A stretch of DNA of 64,000 bases, taken from CAWDMN01 sp963803155 (GTDB lineage: Bacteria; Acidobacteriota; Terriglobia; Versatilivoradales; Versatilivoraceae). The notes under the pieces were generated by a model, which did no database searches, was not told where the DNA came from, and saw only the letters and a program-made list of their open reading frames with translations. The position numbers were made by a program, and so were the translations under genes. The DNA is taken from contig CAWDMN010000027.1 of the NCBI GenBank assembly GCA_963803155.1, forward strand, positions 105,607 through 169,606, in the 5' to 3' direction. How positions within the stretch are numbered: position 1 is the stretch's first letter; every line of letters begins with the position of its first letter. Below, piece after piece: positions 1 to 9,636 of the stretch.

Positions 1-15
1 TGAACTTGAAACAGT

Positions 16-231
16 ATGGCGAAAAAAATGACTAAAATCATTGAACTGAATAATAGCGCGGTGGAGGTTCTTGGAACATGCAGGGACGGACAACGGGAAT
101 TTGTAATTTACGGTGGAGATGCAAATTATTCTGCGACGGCTAACATCAAAGACGACAAGCTTGAGGAGAAATGGAAAAATGATCGAGAAGAGGAAGGTGT
201 TGGGAGTGCTGCAAAAGATGCTGAGAAATAA
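16..231 (+). CDS. Small hypothetical protein
   Basis: A 71-residue reading frame that I do not recognise. It is hydrophilic and highly charged, with a Lys/Glu/Asp-rich C-terminal half (residues 45-71) and no signal peptide or membrane segment, so it would be a soluble cytoplasmic protein. A second Met at residue 5 is an alternative start. There is no convincing ribosome-binding site, but only 15 bases precede it in the window. The residue composition looks like a real protein rather than a shadow frame, and nothing competes with it on the other strand. Confidence 0.35.
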   Translation: MAKKMTKIIELNNSAVEVLGTCRDGQREFVIYGGDANYSATANIKDDKLEEKWKNDREEEGVGSAAKDAEK

Positions 232-379
232 TGAAACGCTATCTCGGAATGGTCTTTCCCTCAGAATGTCCCCTTGAAGAACACTCCTTTTTCACTTGAT
301 TTGCTGGCATTTGACGTATTCCGAATGTCAGATTCTATTCATCTCTAGCGGCCCCATCAGACTCGACTCCTTGAACATC

Positions 380-1642
380 ATGTCAAAATCCCATCAATCG
401 CGCGTTGACTGGCTGATCCCAGGATTTTTTCTTTCGGCGTCCATCTTCAATTATATTGATCGGGCCTCCCTTTCAATTGTCTCTCCACTCATCCGCCAAC
501 AGTTTTCTCTCAACTATTTGGAATTTGCCTGGATTCTCAATGCTTTTCTTTTGAGCTATGCGCTCTTCTGCCCATTTGGCGGATATTTGGCAGATCACCT
601 GGGATCACGAAAGTGTCTTATTATTTCCATGACTTGGTGGTCAATCGCCAATCTGCTGCACGCTCTGGCCGGATCTTGGGGACAACTGGTTCTGCTCCGC
701 GCTCTGCTTGGGATGGGGGAGGCCTGCTTTTACCCTGCAGCGATAAAAGTAATATGCGAAATATTTCCCTCCAAGGATCGCAGCCATGGGGTGTCTTTTT
801 TGGTTCTGGGAATGGGGATGGGGATCACCTTGACGCCTCCACTTGTAGCCTTTTTGTCATTTCATTTTCACTGGCGCGTCATGTTTTTCTTGACTGGTCT
901 CTGCGGGATTCTCCTGGCCTTGGCGGGAAGATGGGTGATTTTCAATCCTCTGCCTGGACCGTTCCCAAATAATTCGTCGAAAGATAATCCCATTGACTTA
1001 TGTCAAAAACCTTCTCTTAAAGGCGATGATTCTTCTCAAAGGTGCTCGCTCGTGTACGATTCACGATTCTGGGTGCTCTTGATAGCTCGAGGCCTCGGGG
1101 ATGCGGTCTGGTTTTTTTACATTTTTTGGCTTCCGGAGTATTTGGTGCAAGTGCGTGCCTTCAGCCTGCTTCAAATTGGTGAAATCGGATGGATCCCCTT
1201 TTTCATGGCGGATATGGGAGCCTGGTTCAGTGGATGGCTTTCCTCCCGGCTCGTAAAAAAAGGATGGCCCTTGGAAAAATCGCGACTTGCCGTATTGGCG
1301 GGATCCGCCATCCTTGTGCCCGTTGGCATTGGGGCCGCCCTCGCGGGGAATAGCGGATGGGCAATGGCTTTCATCAGCATCGCGCTATTTGGCATTATGT
1401 CTTATGGGACAATTATTATGACGTTGCCCGCCGATCTGTTTACGCCAAAACATCTGGGCCTCGCAATCGGATTATTTGGATTTTCCGGAAGCCTGACCGG
1501 TGCAGGTTTTCAGATATTTACGGGATGGATGCTCGACCATCAGGGATTTGGGCCGGTTTTTCTCTTAGCTGGTCTGATGCATCCTCTTGCCGCCATCCTT
1601 ATCTTCTTGGGAATTCAAGCCAAACCAAGCAAAAGCATGTAG
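380..1642 (+). CDS. Major facilitator superfamily transporter, organic-anion type
   Basis: A 420-residue polytopic inner-membrane protein with about 12 hydrophobic segments. The N-terminal part (FNYIDRASLSIVSPLI, then GGYLADHLGSRK as the loop 2-3 signature) resembles the anion:cation symporter branch of the MFS, which moves hexuronates, glucarate or similar organic acids. The substrate cannot be read from sequence. The frame opens further upstream at 296, but the first 28 codons there are unlike a transporter N-terminus. I therefore place the start at the ATG at 380 (MSKSHQSRVDWLIPG), just before the first membrane segment. No partner gene lies next to it; the next gene downstream has its own promoter. 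Confidence 0.8.
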   Translation: MSKSHQSRVDWLIPGFFLSASIFNYIDRASLSIVSPLIRQQFSLNYLEFAWILNAFLLSYALFCPFGGYLADHLGSRKCLIISMTWWSIANLLHALAGSWGQLVLLRALLGMGEACFYPAAIKVICEIFPSKDRSHGVSFLVLGMGMGITLTPPLVAFLSFHFHWRVMFFLTGLCGILLALAGRWVIFNPLPGPFPNNSSKDNPIDLCQKPSLKGDDSSQRCSLVYDSRFWVLLIARGLGDAVWFFYIFWLPEYLVQVRAFSLLQIGEIGWIPFFMADMGAWFSGWLSSRLVKKGWPLEKSRLAVLAGSAILVPVGIGAALAGNSGWAMAFISIALFGIMSYGTIIMTLPADLFTPKHLGLAIGLFGFSGSLTGAGFQIFTGWMLDHQGFGPVFLLAGLMHPLAAILIFLGIQAKPSKSM

Positions 1643-1695
1643 AATTCCTTCTTTTCATAATTCGTGAATTCGCCCTCCAGCGCCAGAAACTCAGA

Positions 1696-1724
1696 TTGCG
1701 CATTAATGTCATAATTCATATAAT
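1696..1724 (+). promoter_or_regulatory. Sigma70-type promoter of pfp
   Basis: TTGCGC at 1696-1701, a 17-base spacer, and a perfect TATAAT at 1719-1724. Transcription would begin near 1731, giving a leader of about 75 bases before pfp. The -35 box matches in only its first three bases. Confidence 0.5.
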
Positions 1725-1806
1725 TGATGTTCTTTGCTGAAGGTTTTTTTTGAATTTAGATATTAAATTAGTGAACCTAATCCTTTCCCAAAGGAGATTC
1801 TCATTC

Positions 1807-3465
1807 ATGATTTCAGGTAAATCAGCCCTTGATCGCGTACGGGCCGCTTATGCACCTAAACTGCCCAAAGCACTTCAATCTTCAAATGTGAAGGTTGTGC
1901 TGGGGGCAGCCTCCGAGCCAGCCACTGACAAAGAAGAAATCAAGAGATTATTCCCCCACACCTATGGTCAGCCTATTGTTAAGCTCGTCGAAAGTGACGG
2001 GAATTTATGCTCTTCGCCGCTTAAAGTTGGAGTGGTTCTTTCTGGCGGACAGGCTCCTGGAGGGCACAACGTTATCGCCGGATTATTTGATGCCTTGAAG
2101 GCGGCAAATTCAGAGAATGTACTCTATGGATTTCTGAAAGGCCCCGGAGGTGTAATCAAAGGGAAATATAAAGTTCTGACGTCCGATGTCATCGATCAGT
2201 ATCGAAATACCGGTGGATTCGATATGATCATGAGTGGCCGCGACAAAATAGAAAAGGCAGAGGATCTGGCGGCCTGCAAGAAAAATTTCGAAGACTTGAA
2301 TCTGGATGGTTTGGTTATAGTCGGTGGTGATGACTCCAATACCAATGCTGCCGTGCTGGCAGAGTACTTGAAAGCCCAGGGTTCAAAAACAGTGGTGGTA
2401 GGAGTTCCCAAAACTATCGATGGCGACATGAAGAATGAACAGATTGAGGCCTCTTTCGGATTTGATACCGCTGCCAAAACTTATTCGGAGCTGATTGGCA
2501 ATATTTGCCGCGATGCCAGCTCGGCGGTTAAATACTGGCACTTTATTCGTTTGATGGGACGGGCCGCCAGCCACGTGACTTTGGAATGTGCTCTGCAAAC
2601 TCACCCTAATATTTCCTTGATTTCTGAAGAAGTGCAGGCCAAAAAGATTACGTTGGAACAAATTGTGGATGGCATAGTGAACGTCATCAAAGAACGCGCT
2701 AACGCCGGCAAAAATTACGGAGTTGTCATCGTACCTGAGGGTTTGCCTGAATTTATCTCCGATATTAAAACCATGATTGATGAATTGAGCACAATCTTGG
2801 GAAAAGAGGAAAATTACATCAAGAGTCTGAAGGATCATTCTGAGAGGCTTCAATATCTCAGCAAGCAATTGACAGTCGCCAGTTCTTCTGTATACAACAG
2901 TTTGCCAGCTGAAATTCAAGAAGTGCTTTTGAAAAGGGATAGTCATGGGAACGTCCCACTTTCCCAAGTCGAAACGGAGCGGTTGTTAATTGACCTAGTT
3001 TCCGACAAAATCCGCTTTCAAAAAGCTCATGGACAAGCCTCCAAAGCAAAATTCAGTCCGCTTGCCCACTTTTTTGGATATGAAGGACGTTGTGCCGCTC
3101 CTTCAAACTTCGACGCAGATTATTGTTATTCGCTGGGACATGCGGCTGGCGAAATAGTCAGGGCAAGGTTAACAGGCTACACCGTCAATGTCCAGAACAT
3201 GAACCAGGCCAGCGAAAACTGGGTTGCGGGAGCGACTCCGGTCACTATGATGCTCAATATGGAAATCAGGAAAGGGAAACCTACGCCCGTAATCAAAAAG
3301 GCGCTTGTGGATTTAAATGGTGCGCCATTTCAACATTTCGCAACCAACCGGGAAAAATGGGCAGTGGAAGATTATTATACCTATCCTGGACCAATTCAGT
3401 ATTTTGGCCCATCAGAAGTTTGCGATGCTCCAACAATGACTCTTAGCTTGGAAAAAACAAAATAG
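1807..3465 (+). CDS. pfp: Pyrophosphate-dependent 6-phosphofructokinase (long type)
   Basis: Converts fructose 6-phosphate to fructose 1,6-bisphosphate reversibly, using PPi instead of ATP. The evidence is GGDDSN (residues 173-178), where ATP enzymes have GGDGS, and PKTIDGD (201-207), where ATP enzymes have GTIDND. These are established discriminators for PPi users. The 552-residue length fits the long clade that includes the plant beta subunit and spirochaete enzymes. The frame is open from a TTG at 1750, but AAGGAG at 1791-1796 sits 10 bases before the ATG at 1807, so I use that start. It converges with pyruvate phosphate dikinase, another PPi-linked glycolytic enzyme, which suggests reversible PPi-based glycolysis. 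Confidence 0.93.
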   Translation: MISGKSALDRVRAAYAPKLPKALQSSNVKVVLGAASEPATDKEEIKRLFPHTYGQPIVKLVESDGNLCSSPLKVGVVLSGGQAPGGHNVIAGLFDALKAANSENVLYGFLKGPGGVIKGKYKVLTSDVIDQYRNTGGFDMIMSGRDKIEKAEDLAACKKNFEDLNLDGLVIVGGDDSNTNAAVLAEYLKAQGSKTVVVGVPKTIDGDMKNEQIEASFGFDTAAKTYSELIGNICRDASSAVKYWHFIRLMGRAASHVTLECALQTHPNISLISEEVQAKKITLEQIVDGIVNVIKERANAGKNYGVVIVPEGLPEFISDIKTMIDELSTILGKEENYIKSLKDHSERLQYLSKQLTVASSSVYNSLPAEIQEVLLKRDSHGNVPLSQVETERLLIDLVSDKIRFQKAHGQASKAKFSPLAHFFGYEGRCAAPSNFDADYCYSLGHAAGEIVRARLTGYTVNVQNMNQASENWVAGATPVTMMLNMEIRKGKPTPVIKKALVDLNGAPFQHFATNREKWAVEDYYTYPGPIQYFGPSEVCDAPTMTLSLEKTK

Positions 3466-3482
3466 GAATTCTCCCATTTTCC

Positions 3483-3524
3483 AATCGGCCAGCGAGTAGT
3501 CTTTACGGCTGCCTCTGGCCGATT
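3483..3524 (+). terminator. Inverted repeat after pfp, possible terminator
   Basis: A perfect 10-bp inverted repeat (AATCGGCCAG at 3483-3492 and CTGGCCGATT at 3515-3524) begins 18 bases after the pfp stop. The 22-base loop is long and no T-run follows, so it may act as an mRNA-end stabiliser rather than an intrinsic terminator. Confidence 0.3.
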
Positions 3525-3608
3525 GAGACTTCCAATACCGCGCATGTCATCACTGCTCCATGGATTCAGCGTTTCTACGCGCTAGCCACGGACAAATGCT
3601 CTTCCCCC

Positions 3609-3649
3609 AAAAAAAAGCGGAAATCTAAACTATTACATTAGATTTCCGC
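3609..3649 (-). terminator. Intrinsic terminator of ppdK
   Basis: A perfect 12-bp stem (GCGGAAATCTAA at 3617-3628 with its complement at 3638-3649) and a 9-base loop. On the minus strand it is followed by eight T residues (A-run at 3609-3616). It lies 26 bases downstream of the ppdK stop. Confidence 0.88.
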
Positions 3650-3675
3650 AATCAAATTATACAATTAAATCACCA

Positions 3676-6456
3676 TTATTTCTTGGTTTTTTTAGTGGAC
3701 TTTTTGTCCTTGAGAGCTGCTTTCTTTGAGCTGACTTTTGCCGCAGTTAATTCCTTAAGGGCCGCACGTGCTGCAGCCAATCTGGCGATTGGAACACGGA
3801 ATGGAGAACAGCTGACGTAGTTTTGGCCAATCTTATGGCAGAATTCCACTGAACTGGGCTCTCCACCATGCTCACCGCAAATGCCAACCTTCAAGTCTGG
3901 ACGAACAGCACGGCCTTCTTCAACCGCAATCTTCATCAGCCTACCCACGCCATCTTGATCTACAGCCTCAAACGGATCCTTGGCATAGATTTCCATTTCA
4001 ACATAAGGAAGCAGGAAACGACCGGCGTCGTCGCGGCTGACACCCAAGCAAGTCTGAGTCAAGTCATTGGTGCCAAAGCTAAAGAATTCTGCATGTTCTG
4101 CAATTTCTCCAGCCGTCAAGGCGCCGCGCGGAACCTCTATCATGGTTCCAACCTTATAGTTGAATTTCACTTTGGTTTCTTTCATCACCTGTTCAGCTAC
4201 CGAGCGAACGATTTTTTCCTGATGGACGAATTCTTTCCAATTTCCAACCAGCGGAATCATCACTTCAGGTTCAGCCTTCACACCTTTTTTGCGAACGAGC
4301 GCAGCTGCTTCGAAAATTGCCCGAGCTTGCATTTCGGTAATCTCAGGGAAGATAATCCCCAGTCGGCATCCACGAAAACCAAGCATTGGATTGAATTCAT
4401 GGAGTGAAGAAACGCGTTGAGCCACTTTTTCATAGGAAATACCCATCTGAGCGGCCAGCTCTTTTTGCTGTTTTTCTTCATGAGGCACGAATTCATGCAG
4501 AGGAGGATCGATGGTCCGAATGGTGACCGGCCGGGCATCCATGGCCAAGAAGATTCCTTCAAAGTCCTTCCGCTGCAGAGGCAACAATTTCGCCAGCGCG
4601 GACTTCCGAACTTCTACTGTGTCAGCCAAGATCATTTCACGCATGGGTCCGATTTTGCCTTCGCCAAAGAACATGTGCTCAGTGCGGCAAAGCCCGATTC
4701 CTTCTGCTCCGAAAGCGATAGCGGTTTGCGCTTGATCTGGCTGATCCGCATTGGTGCGGATGTTGAGACGACGATACTTGTCTGCCCAACTCATCAGTTT
4801 CGTGTAAAGCTGGTATACTGGAGCATCTTTCGGGTTCAGGGACTTTTCAACCAGCACTTGAAGAACTTCAGATGGTTTAGTGGTCAATTCTCCCTGCAAC
4901 ACTTCGCCCGTAGTACCGTCGATGGAAATATAATCCCCTTCTTTGACCACTTTTCCCCCAACGGACATTTTGTGATTCACATAATCAATCTCAAGAGTTG
5001 AACAACCTGCCACGCAGACTTTGCCCATCTGGCGGGCAACCAGCGCGGCATGAGAGGTCATGCCCCCACGAGCCGTCAGGATACCTTCAGCGGCAGCCAT
5101 GCCACGGATATCTTCAGGAGAGGTTTCCAGCCGGGTCAGGATAACGCGTTCGCCGCGGCTCTTCCACTCTTCAGCATCAGGGGCATTGAACACAATTCGG
5201 CCACAGGCAGCACCAGGACCAGCATTCAATCCTTTCGCCAATAAGGCTCCGCTGGCAATAGCCTTCTTCTTGGCGGCAGGATCAAAAATCGGACGCAAAA
5301 GTTGGTTTAGCTGTTCCGGCTCCACCCGCATCAAGGCTTCTTGTTCCGTAATCAACTTCTCTTTCACCATATCTACGGCGATTTTAATGGCGGCAAACGC
5401 CGTTCGTTTGCCCACACGGCACTGAAGCATGTAAAGGACACCTTGCTGAATCGTGAATTCAACGTCCAGCATGTCTCGGTAATGTTTTTCCAGAATCTTG
5501 CGGACATTATCCAACTCTCTATAAAGTCTTGGATTGTCTTTCTTCAAATCCGCAATGGGCTGAGGAGTGCGGGCACCCGAGACGACATCCTCACCTTGCG
5601 CATTGAATAGGTATTCTCCATAAAAGATGTTCTCACCTGAAGCGGCATCGCGCGTGAAAGCTACGCCGGATCCTGAGTCATTTCCCATATTCCCGAAAAC
5701 CATTGCCTGCACGTTGACGGCGGTTCCCCACCAGGAGGGAATCTCATTCATCTTCCGGTAGGCAATCGCGCGGTCATTCATCCAGGAACCGAAAACAGCG
5801 CCAATGGCCCCCCACATTTGTTTCTTGGGATCGGTGGGGAATTCCACATTTAGCCGCTTCTTAATGGCTGCTTTAAATTTGACAACCAGATCCTTTAGAT
5901 CTTCAGTGGTCAAATCAGTGTCCAACTTAATGCCTTTTTCTTCTTTCTTGGCTTCAATAATTTCTTCAAAAGGATCAATCTCATCCTTATGTTGCGGCTT
6001 TAACCCGAGTACGACGTCACCGTACATTTGGACGAAACGACGATAAGAATCCCAGGCAAATCGCTCATTTCCCGTTTTGGCGATCAGCCCTTGCACCGTC
6101 ACATCATTCAATCCAAGATTCAAGATAGTATCCATCATACCAGGCATCGAGGCCCGGGCACCGGAACGGACAGAAACTAATAGCGGATTCTTAGGGTCGC
6201 CAAATTTCATCCCCACCGCTTTTTCCATTTTACGCAAAGCGGATTCCACTTCCGCTTCCAACTCTTTGGGATACTTCCTTTTGTTGTCGTAGTAGTAGGT
6301 GCAGACTTCGGTGGAAATGGTGAATCCTGGGGGAACCGGCAATCCAATGTTGGTCATTTCAGCCAAATTGGCGCCTTTCCCTCCCAAGAGCGCTTTCATT
6401 TCAGCAGCGCCTTCAGCTTTTCCTTTCCCGAAAAAAAAGACATACTTTTTAGCCAT
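3676..6456 (-). CDS. ppdK: Pyruvate, phosphate dikinase
   Basis: Interconverts pyruvate + ATP + Pi and phosphoenolpyruvate + AMP + PPi. Domain order is canonical. The N-terminal ATP-grasp domain carries GGKGANLAEMTNIGLPVPPG (residues 25-44). The phosphohistidine domain has GGMTSHAALVARQMGK with the carrier His469. The C-terminal TIM barrel ends with GICGEHGGEP and the active-site Cys. The gene starts at an ATG preceded by AAGGAG. At 926 residues it is longer than the usual 870-900 because of a Lys-rich tail (KKAALKDKKSTKKTKK at the end). Paired with the facing PPi-PFK it can supply or consume PPi in glycolysis. It lies downstream of recO-glyQ-glyS but is probably transcribed separately: a 176-base gap precedes it. 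Confidence 0.96.
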   Translation of the reverse strand: MAKKYVFFFGKGKAEGAAEMKALLGGKGANLAEMTNIGLPVPPGFTISTEVCTYYYDNKRKYPKELEAEVESALRKMEKAVGMKFGDPKNPLLVSVRSGARASMPGMMDTILNLGLNDVTVQGLIAKTGNERFAWDSYRRFVQMYGDVVLGLKPQHKDEIDPFEEIIEAKKEEKGIKLDTDLTTEDLKDLVVKFKAAIKKRLNVEFPTDPKKQMWGAIGAVFGSWMNDRAIAYRKMNEIPSWWGTAVNVQAMVFGNMGNDSGSGVAFTRDAASGENIFYGEYLFNAQGEDVVSGARTPQPIADLKKDNPRLYRELDNVRKILEKHYRDMLDVEFTIQQGVLYMLQCRVGKRTAFAAIKIAVDMVKEKLITEQEALMRVEPEQLNQLLRPIFDPAAKKKAIASGALLAKGLNAGPGAACGRIVFNAPDAEEWKSRGERVILTRLETSPEDIRGMAAAEGILTARGGMTSHAALVARQMGKVCVAGCSTLEIDYVNHKMSVGGKVVKEGDYISIDGTTGEVLQGELTTKPSEVLQVLVEKSLNPKDAPVYQLYTKLMSWADKYRRLNIRTNADQPDQAQTAIAFGAEGIGLCRTEHMFFGEGKIGPMREMILADTVEVRKSALAKLLPLQRKDFEGIFLAMDARPVTIRTIDPPLHEFVPHEEKQQKELAAQMGISYEKVAQRVSSLHEFNPMLGFRGCRLGIIFPEITEMQARAIFEAAALVRKKGVKAEPEVMIPLVGNWKEFVHQEKIVRSVAEQVMKETKVKFNYKVGTMIEVPRGALTAGEIAEHAEFFSFGTNDLTQTCLGVSRDDAGRFLLPYVEMEIYAKDPFEAVDQDGVGRLMKIAVEEGRAVRPDLKVGICGEHGGEPSSVEFCHKIGQNYVSCSPFRVPIARLAAARAALKELTAAKVSSKKAALKDKKSTKKTKK

Positions 6457-6617
6457 ACTGCCACACTCTCCTTGATAAATGTAATGATTGTTTACAAGCG
6501 GTCATTGAAAATTCAGACCACCTGTCTTCCAATACAGCAGCCTCCTTAATGACAAAGCAACGACCATTCTGATTTTTCAGATCCAACTTTCTATGCAAGC
6601 TCCCTTTCCTCAAAGAG

Positions 6618-6633
6618 GTCGACGCGCCGACAT
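6618..6633 (+). repeat. 16-base direct repeat, copy 1
   Basis: GTCGACGCGCCGACAT, partly palindromic, overlaps the last base of the glyS stop region. The identical 16-mer in the same orientation is at 10409-10424, just upstream of recO, so the pair brackets the glyS-glyQ-recO block. Confidence 0.6.
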
Positions 6634-8723
6634 CAAGAAACTACCATTTCTGAAATGTCGGCAACTCCCAAAAAAAGTTTCCACAAATATCCCAATAGAC
6701 TCAACCGGTTTTTTTGGATTTCAGGATCCTCAGCCATGACTAGGACTTTATCAAAAAACAGGTCAACTTCCGGACGCAATGAAGCCATCAATTCAAAAAT
6801 CGCTTTATATTCATTCTTCTTCCGCAACCGAAAAATTCGAGGGGCAACCTTCACAATAGCCACATGCAGTCCTTTTTCTTCAACTTCTTGAAGCAATTCC
6901 GGTCTTATCGAAAATTCCGAGTCCTCTGTTAATCCAGCTTTCACGATAATGTTCTTGATCCGCTTAAAACTGGCTGCCAGGCTGCGGAAATCATCGCTGC
7001 CACGCATTTGCGCCAAAGCTTGTAGCCGATGATGACAATCATAGGGATCATCCATTCCAGCTTCCACTGCAGCGTTGATCTCGTCGTAGTTAAATCCCTT
7101 TTCTTTGAATACGTATTTTAACCGATCCTTAACAAATGGTTCAAGTTGTTTCCAAGTTTCTTTCCAAGAGATTTCCGCAGTCTTTCGATAATTTAAATAA
7201 GCAGCATTAGCAATTTTTTCTAATGAGATACTAAGCGAATGTTCCAGTATTACTTTAATAATTCCTTGAGTTTGTCGTCGAATGGCAAAAGGATCCCCAG
7301 ATCCCGTCGGCATTTGTCCAATCGAACAGGCACCTACGATGGAATCCATTTTATCTGCAATGGACAAAATAGCTCCGGCAATACTCCTGGGAGCTTGATC
7401 TTCTAAAGAGACCGGCCGATAGTGATCATAGATCGCTTCGGCTACTTCAAAAGGCAATCCCTGCTTTTTACAGTAGAGTCCCCCCATAATTCCCTGTAGA
7501 TCAGTGAACTCCCGAACCATGTCGGTAGTCAAATCAACTTTGCAGAGTGACGCAGCTTGATTCAGCACGGGAATTAAATCTCTCCGCTTGACTATACCCG
7601 CAATTACCCGCCCTAATTTAGCGATACGCAAGCTCTTATCGTGCATTGATCCCAGTTTGGCTTGGAAGACAATTCCCTTCAAAGCTTCTCTGCGCTCCAT
7701 TAACGGATGTTGATTGTCAACATTCCAAAAGAATCGCGCATCTGCCAGCCGAGCCTTCAAAACCCGCTCGTGGCCAGCCATGATTAGTTTATGATGTTCC
7801 GGCTTTGAATCCACCACAGCCAAAAAGTTCGGTAGAAGGTTCCCATTCGAATCTTGAAGAGAAAAGTATTTTTGATGCTCACGCATCACTGTGATCAATA
7901 CCTCTCTCGGCACATCAAGAAAACTAGAATCGAATTGTCCACAGATGACGGAAGGATATTCATTAAGATACGTTACGATTTCCAAGAGAGCTTCATCAGA
8001 TATCAAGCTGGCTTGTATCCCTGCAGCTTTGGAGAGCAGCGCAGAAGAGATAATCCGCTTGCGTTCAGAGGGATCACATATGACATTATTGTTTAATAAT
8101 AATTCTTTATATTCTTGATAATTAGTGATGTTAAATTTTCGATTATTAGTTAATATCCGATGTCCAAAGCTATGGTTGGAAGAGTGAATGTCAGCTATTT
8201 GAATGGACAACGATTCTCCATTCAAGAGCGCCACTATCCAGCGAATGGGACGAACAAAATGAAATTCAGAAGATTCCCAAATCATGTTCTTTGGGAAATC
8301 AAGATTCTTCAACCATAGAGGAATCAATTCAATCAAAATCTCGCGGCTGAATCGACCCGTGGTTGATTTTTCAAATCCAAGGTACTCTCCTTTTTCAGTT
8401 TTTATCCGGGAGAGGTCAGCAAAGGACAGACCATGTTTCCGAGCAAATCCTTCGGCAGCTTTTGTTGGATTGTTTTGAGAATCAATTGCTGCCGAAACGG
8501 GCGGCCCTACGATTGTCTCCGTTTGATCGCTTTGACGCTCGCTGAGACATTCCACAACAGCCACTAAGCGCCGCAGTGTACAGAAGGACTTCACTTCAGA
8601 AGCCTCCAACCGCTCCTGCACAAGACTACCCGCAATTAATTGCGCGAGTCTAGAGCTTGCCCCCGGCACAAATCTTGCAGGAATCTCTTCACATCCAATT
8701 TCCAGCAAAAATTCTAATGACAA
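6633..8723 (-). CDS. glyS: Glycyl-tRNA synthetase beta subunit
   Basis: The beta chain of the bacterial alpha2-beta2 glycyl-tRNA synthetase, which binds tRNA-Gly. The N-terminus MSLEFLLEIGCEEIPARF and the motif DKMDSIVG...MPTGSGDPFAIRRQ are family signatures, and the 696-residue length is normal. The start codon is TTG (8721-8723) with GGAG nine bases upstream; no better ATG is available. The gene follows glyQ by 40 bases in the same transcript. The two subunits are obligate partners. Confidence 0.96.
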   Translation of the reverse strand: MSLEFLLEIGCEEIPARFVPGASSRLAQLIAGSLVQERLEASEVKSFCTLRRLVAVVECLSERQSDQTETIVGPPVSAAIDSQNNPTKAAEGFARKHGLSFADLSRIKTEKGEYLGFEKSTTGRFSREILIELIPLWLKNLDFPKNMIWESSEFHFVRPIRWIVALLNGESLSIQIADIHSSNHSFGHRILTNNRKFNITNYQEYKELLLNNNVICDPSERKRIISSALLSKAAGIQASLISDEALLEIVTYLNEYPSVICGQFDSSFLDVPREVLITVMREHQKYFSLQDSNGNLLPNFLAVVDSKPEHHKLIMAGHERVLKARLADARFFWNVDNQHPLMERREALKGIVFQAKLGSMHDKSLRIAKLGRVIAGIVKRRDLIPVLNQAASLCKVDLTTDMVREFTDLQGIMGGLYCKKQGLPFEVAEAIYDHYRPVSLEDQAPRSIAGAILSIADKMDSIVGACSIGQMPTGSGDPFAIRRQTQGIIKVILEHSLSISLEKIANAAYLNYRKTAEISWKETWKQLEPFVKDRLKYVFKEKGFNYDEINAAVEAGMDDPYDCHHRLQALAQMRGSDDFRSLAASFKRIKNIIVKAGLTEDSEFSIRPELLQEVEEKGLHVAIVKVAPRIFRLRKKNEYKAIFELMASLRPEVDLFFDKVLVMAEDPEIQKNRLSLLGYLWKLFLGVADISEMVVS

Positions 8724-8763
8724 TTATATAAACTCCATACGTAGCAATATATAATCTATTACT

Positions 8764-9630
8764 TTAATTATTAACGCTCGCCGACTGATTCTTTTGATGA
8801 TTTAAATATCCTCGGGCAATTTGACAGGCCAGCGTTCTCACTCTTTGAATCATTTGGGCGCGTTCCGAAACACTGATTGCCCCTCGGGCGTCAAGAACAT
8901 TAAAAGTATGAGAACATTTTAAACAATAATCATAAGCGGGAAGGATCATTTTGGCATCAATCATCCGCTGTGCTTCAGATTCGTATTCTTTGAACCACTT
9001 AAAATGAGAGGGCACGTCAGCTTTTTCAAAATTATAAGTAGAAAACTCAAATTCATCCCTATAACGAATCTGTCGATATGAAATTGTCTCACTCCAAGGA
9101 AGATCAAAACAGTTTTCGATATCGTTTAAAAACATGCAGATTCGCTCTAACCCATAAGTAATTTCCACCGAAATCGGACTTAAATCAATGCCCCCCGCTT
9201 GCTGGAAGTATGTAAATTGCGTGATTTCCAATCCATCCAGCAGGACCTGCCACCCGACTCCCCAGGCCCCCAGTGTTGGAGATTCCCAGTTATCTTCTTC
9301 AAAACGTATATCATGATCAAGCAATCGAATGCCGATTCGCTCCAGGCTCTGTAAATATAACGACTGAATATTGTTTGGTGATGGCTTGAGAATAACCTGC
9401 AACTGATAGTGTTTTTGAACTCGATTGGGATTCTCACCGTATCGTCCGTCTGCTGGGCGCCTGCTTGGCTCCACATAGGCGACCGAATAGGGATCAGGAC
9501 CCAAAACGCGGAAAAAGGTCTCGGGATTCATTGTCCCTGCCCCCTTTTCCACATCATAGGGCATCTGAATGACACAGCCTTTTTCGCCCCAGAATTTCAG
9601 CAATTCTAAAAATAAATTTTGAAATAACAT
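8764..9630 (-). CDS. glyQ: Glycyl-tRNA synthetase alpha subunit
   Basis: The catalytic alpha chain of the heterotetrameric glycyl-tRNA synthetase, 288 residues. Its signature region begins GCVIQMPYDVEKGAGTMNPE (residues 18-37) and continues through YVEPSRRPADGRYGENPNR. The ATG follows the recO stop by only 6 bases and has no strong ribosome site of its own, so its translation is probably coupled to recO. The recO-glyQ-glyS order recurs in diverse bacteria. Confidence 0.97.
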   Translation of the reverse strand: MLFQNLFLELLKFWGEKGCVIQMPYDVEKGAGTMNPETFFRVLGPDPYSVAYVEPSRRPADGRYGENPNRVQKHYQLQVILKPSPNNIQSLYLQSLERIGIRLLDHDIRFEEDNWESPTLGAWGVGWQVLLDGLEITQFTYFQQAGGIDLSPISVEITYGLERICMFLNDIENCFDLPWSETISYRQIRYRDEFEFSTYNFEKADVPSHFKWFKEYESEAQRMIDAKMILPAYDYCLKCSHTFNVLDARGAISVSERAQMIQRVRTLACQIARGYLNHQKNQSASVNN

Positions 9631-9636
9631 TGAGAT

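Noticed and set aside
296..379. Upstream extension of the MFS transporter to the ATG at 296
   Set aside because: The extra 28 residues are not like an MFS N-terminus, there is no ribosome site, and the ATG at 380 leads directly into the first membrane helix.
2383..2967. 194-codon open frame on the minus strand inside pfp
   Set aside because: Entirely antisense to a well-supported gene and without any family motif.
4417..5001. Long plus-strand frames opposite ppdK (also 3868-4407)
   Set aside because: They are shadows of the dikinase gene; the minus strand encodes conserved catalytic motifs throughout.
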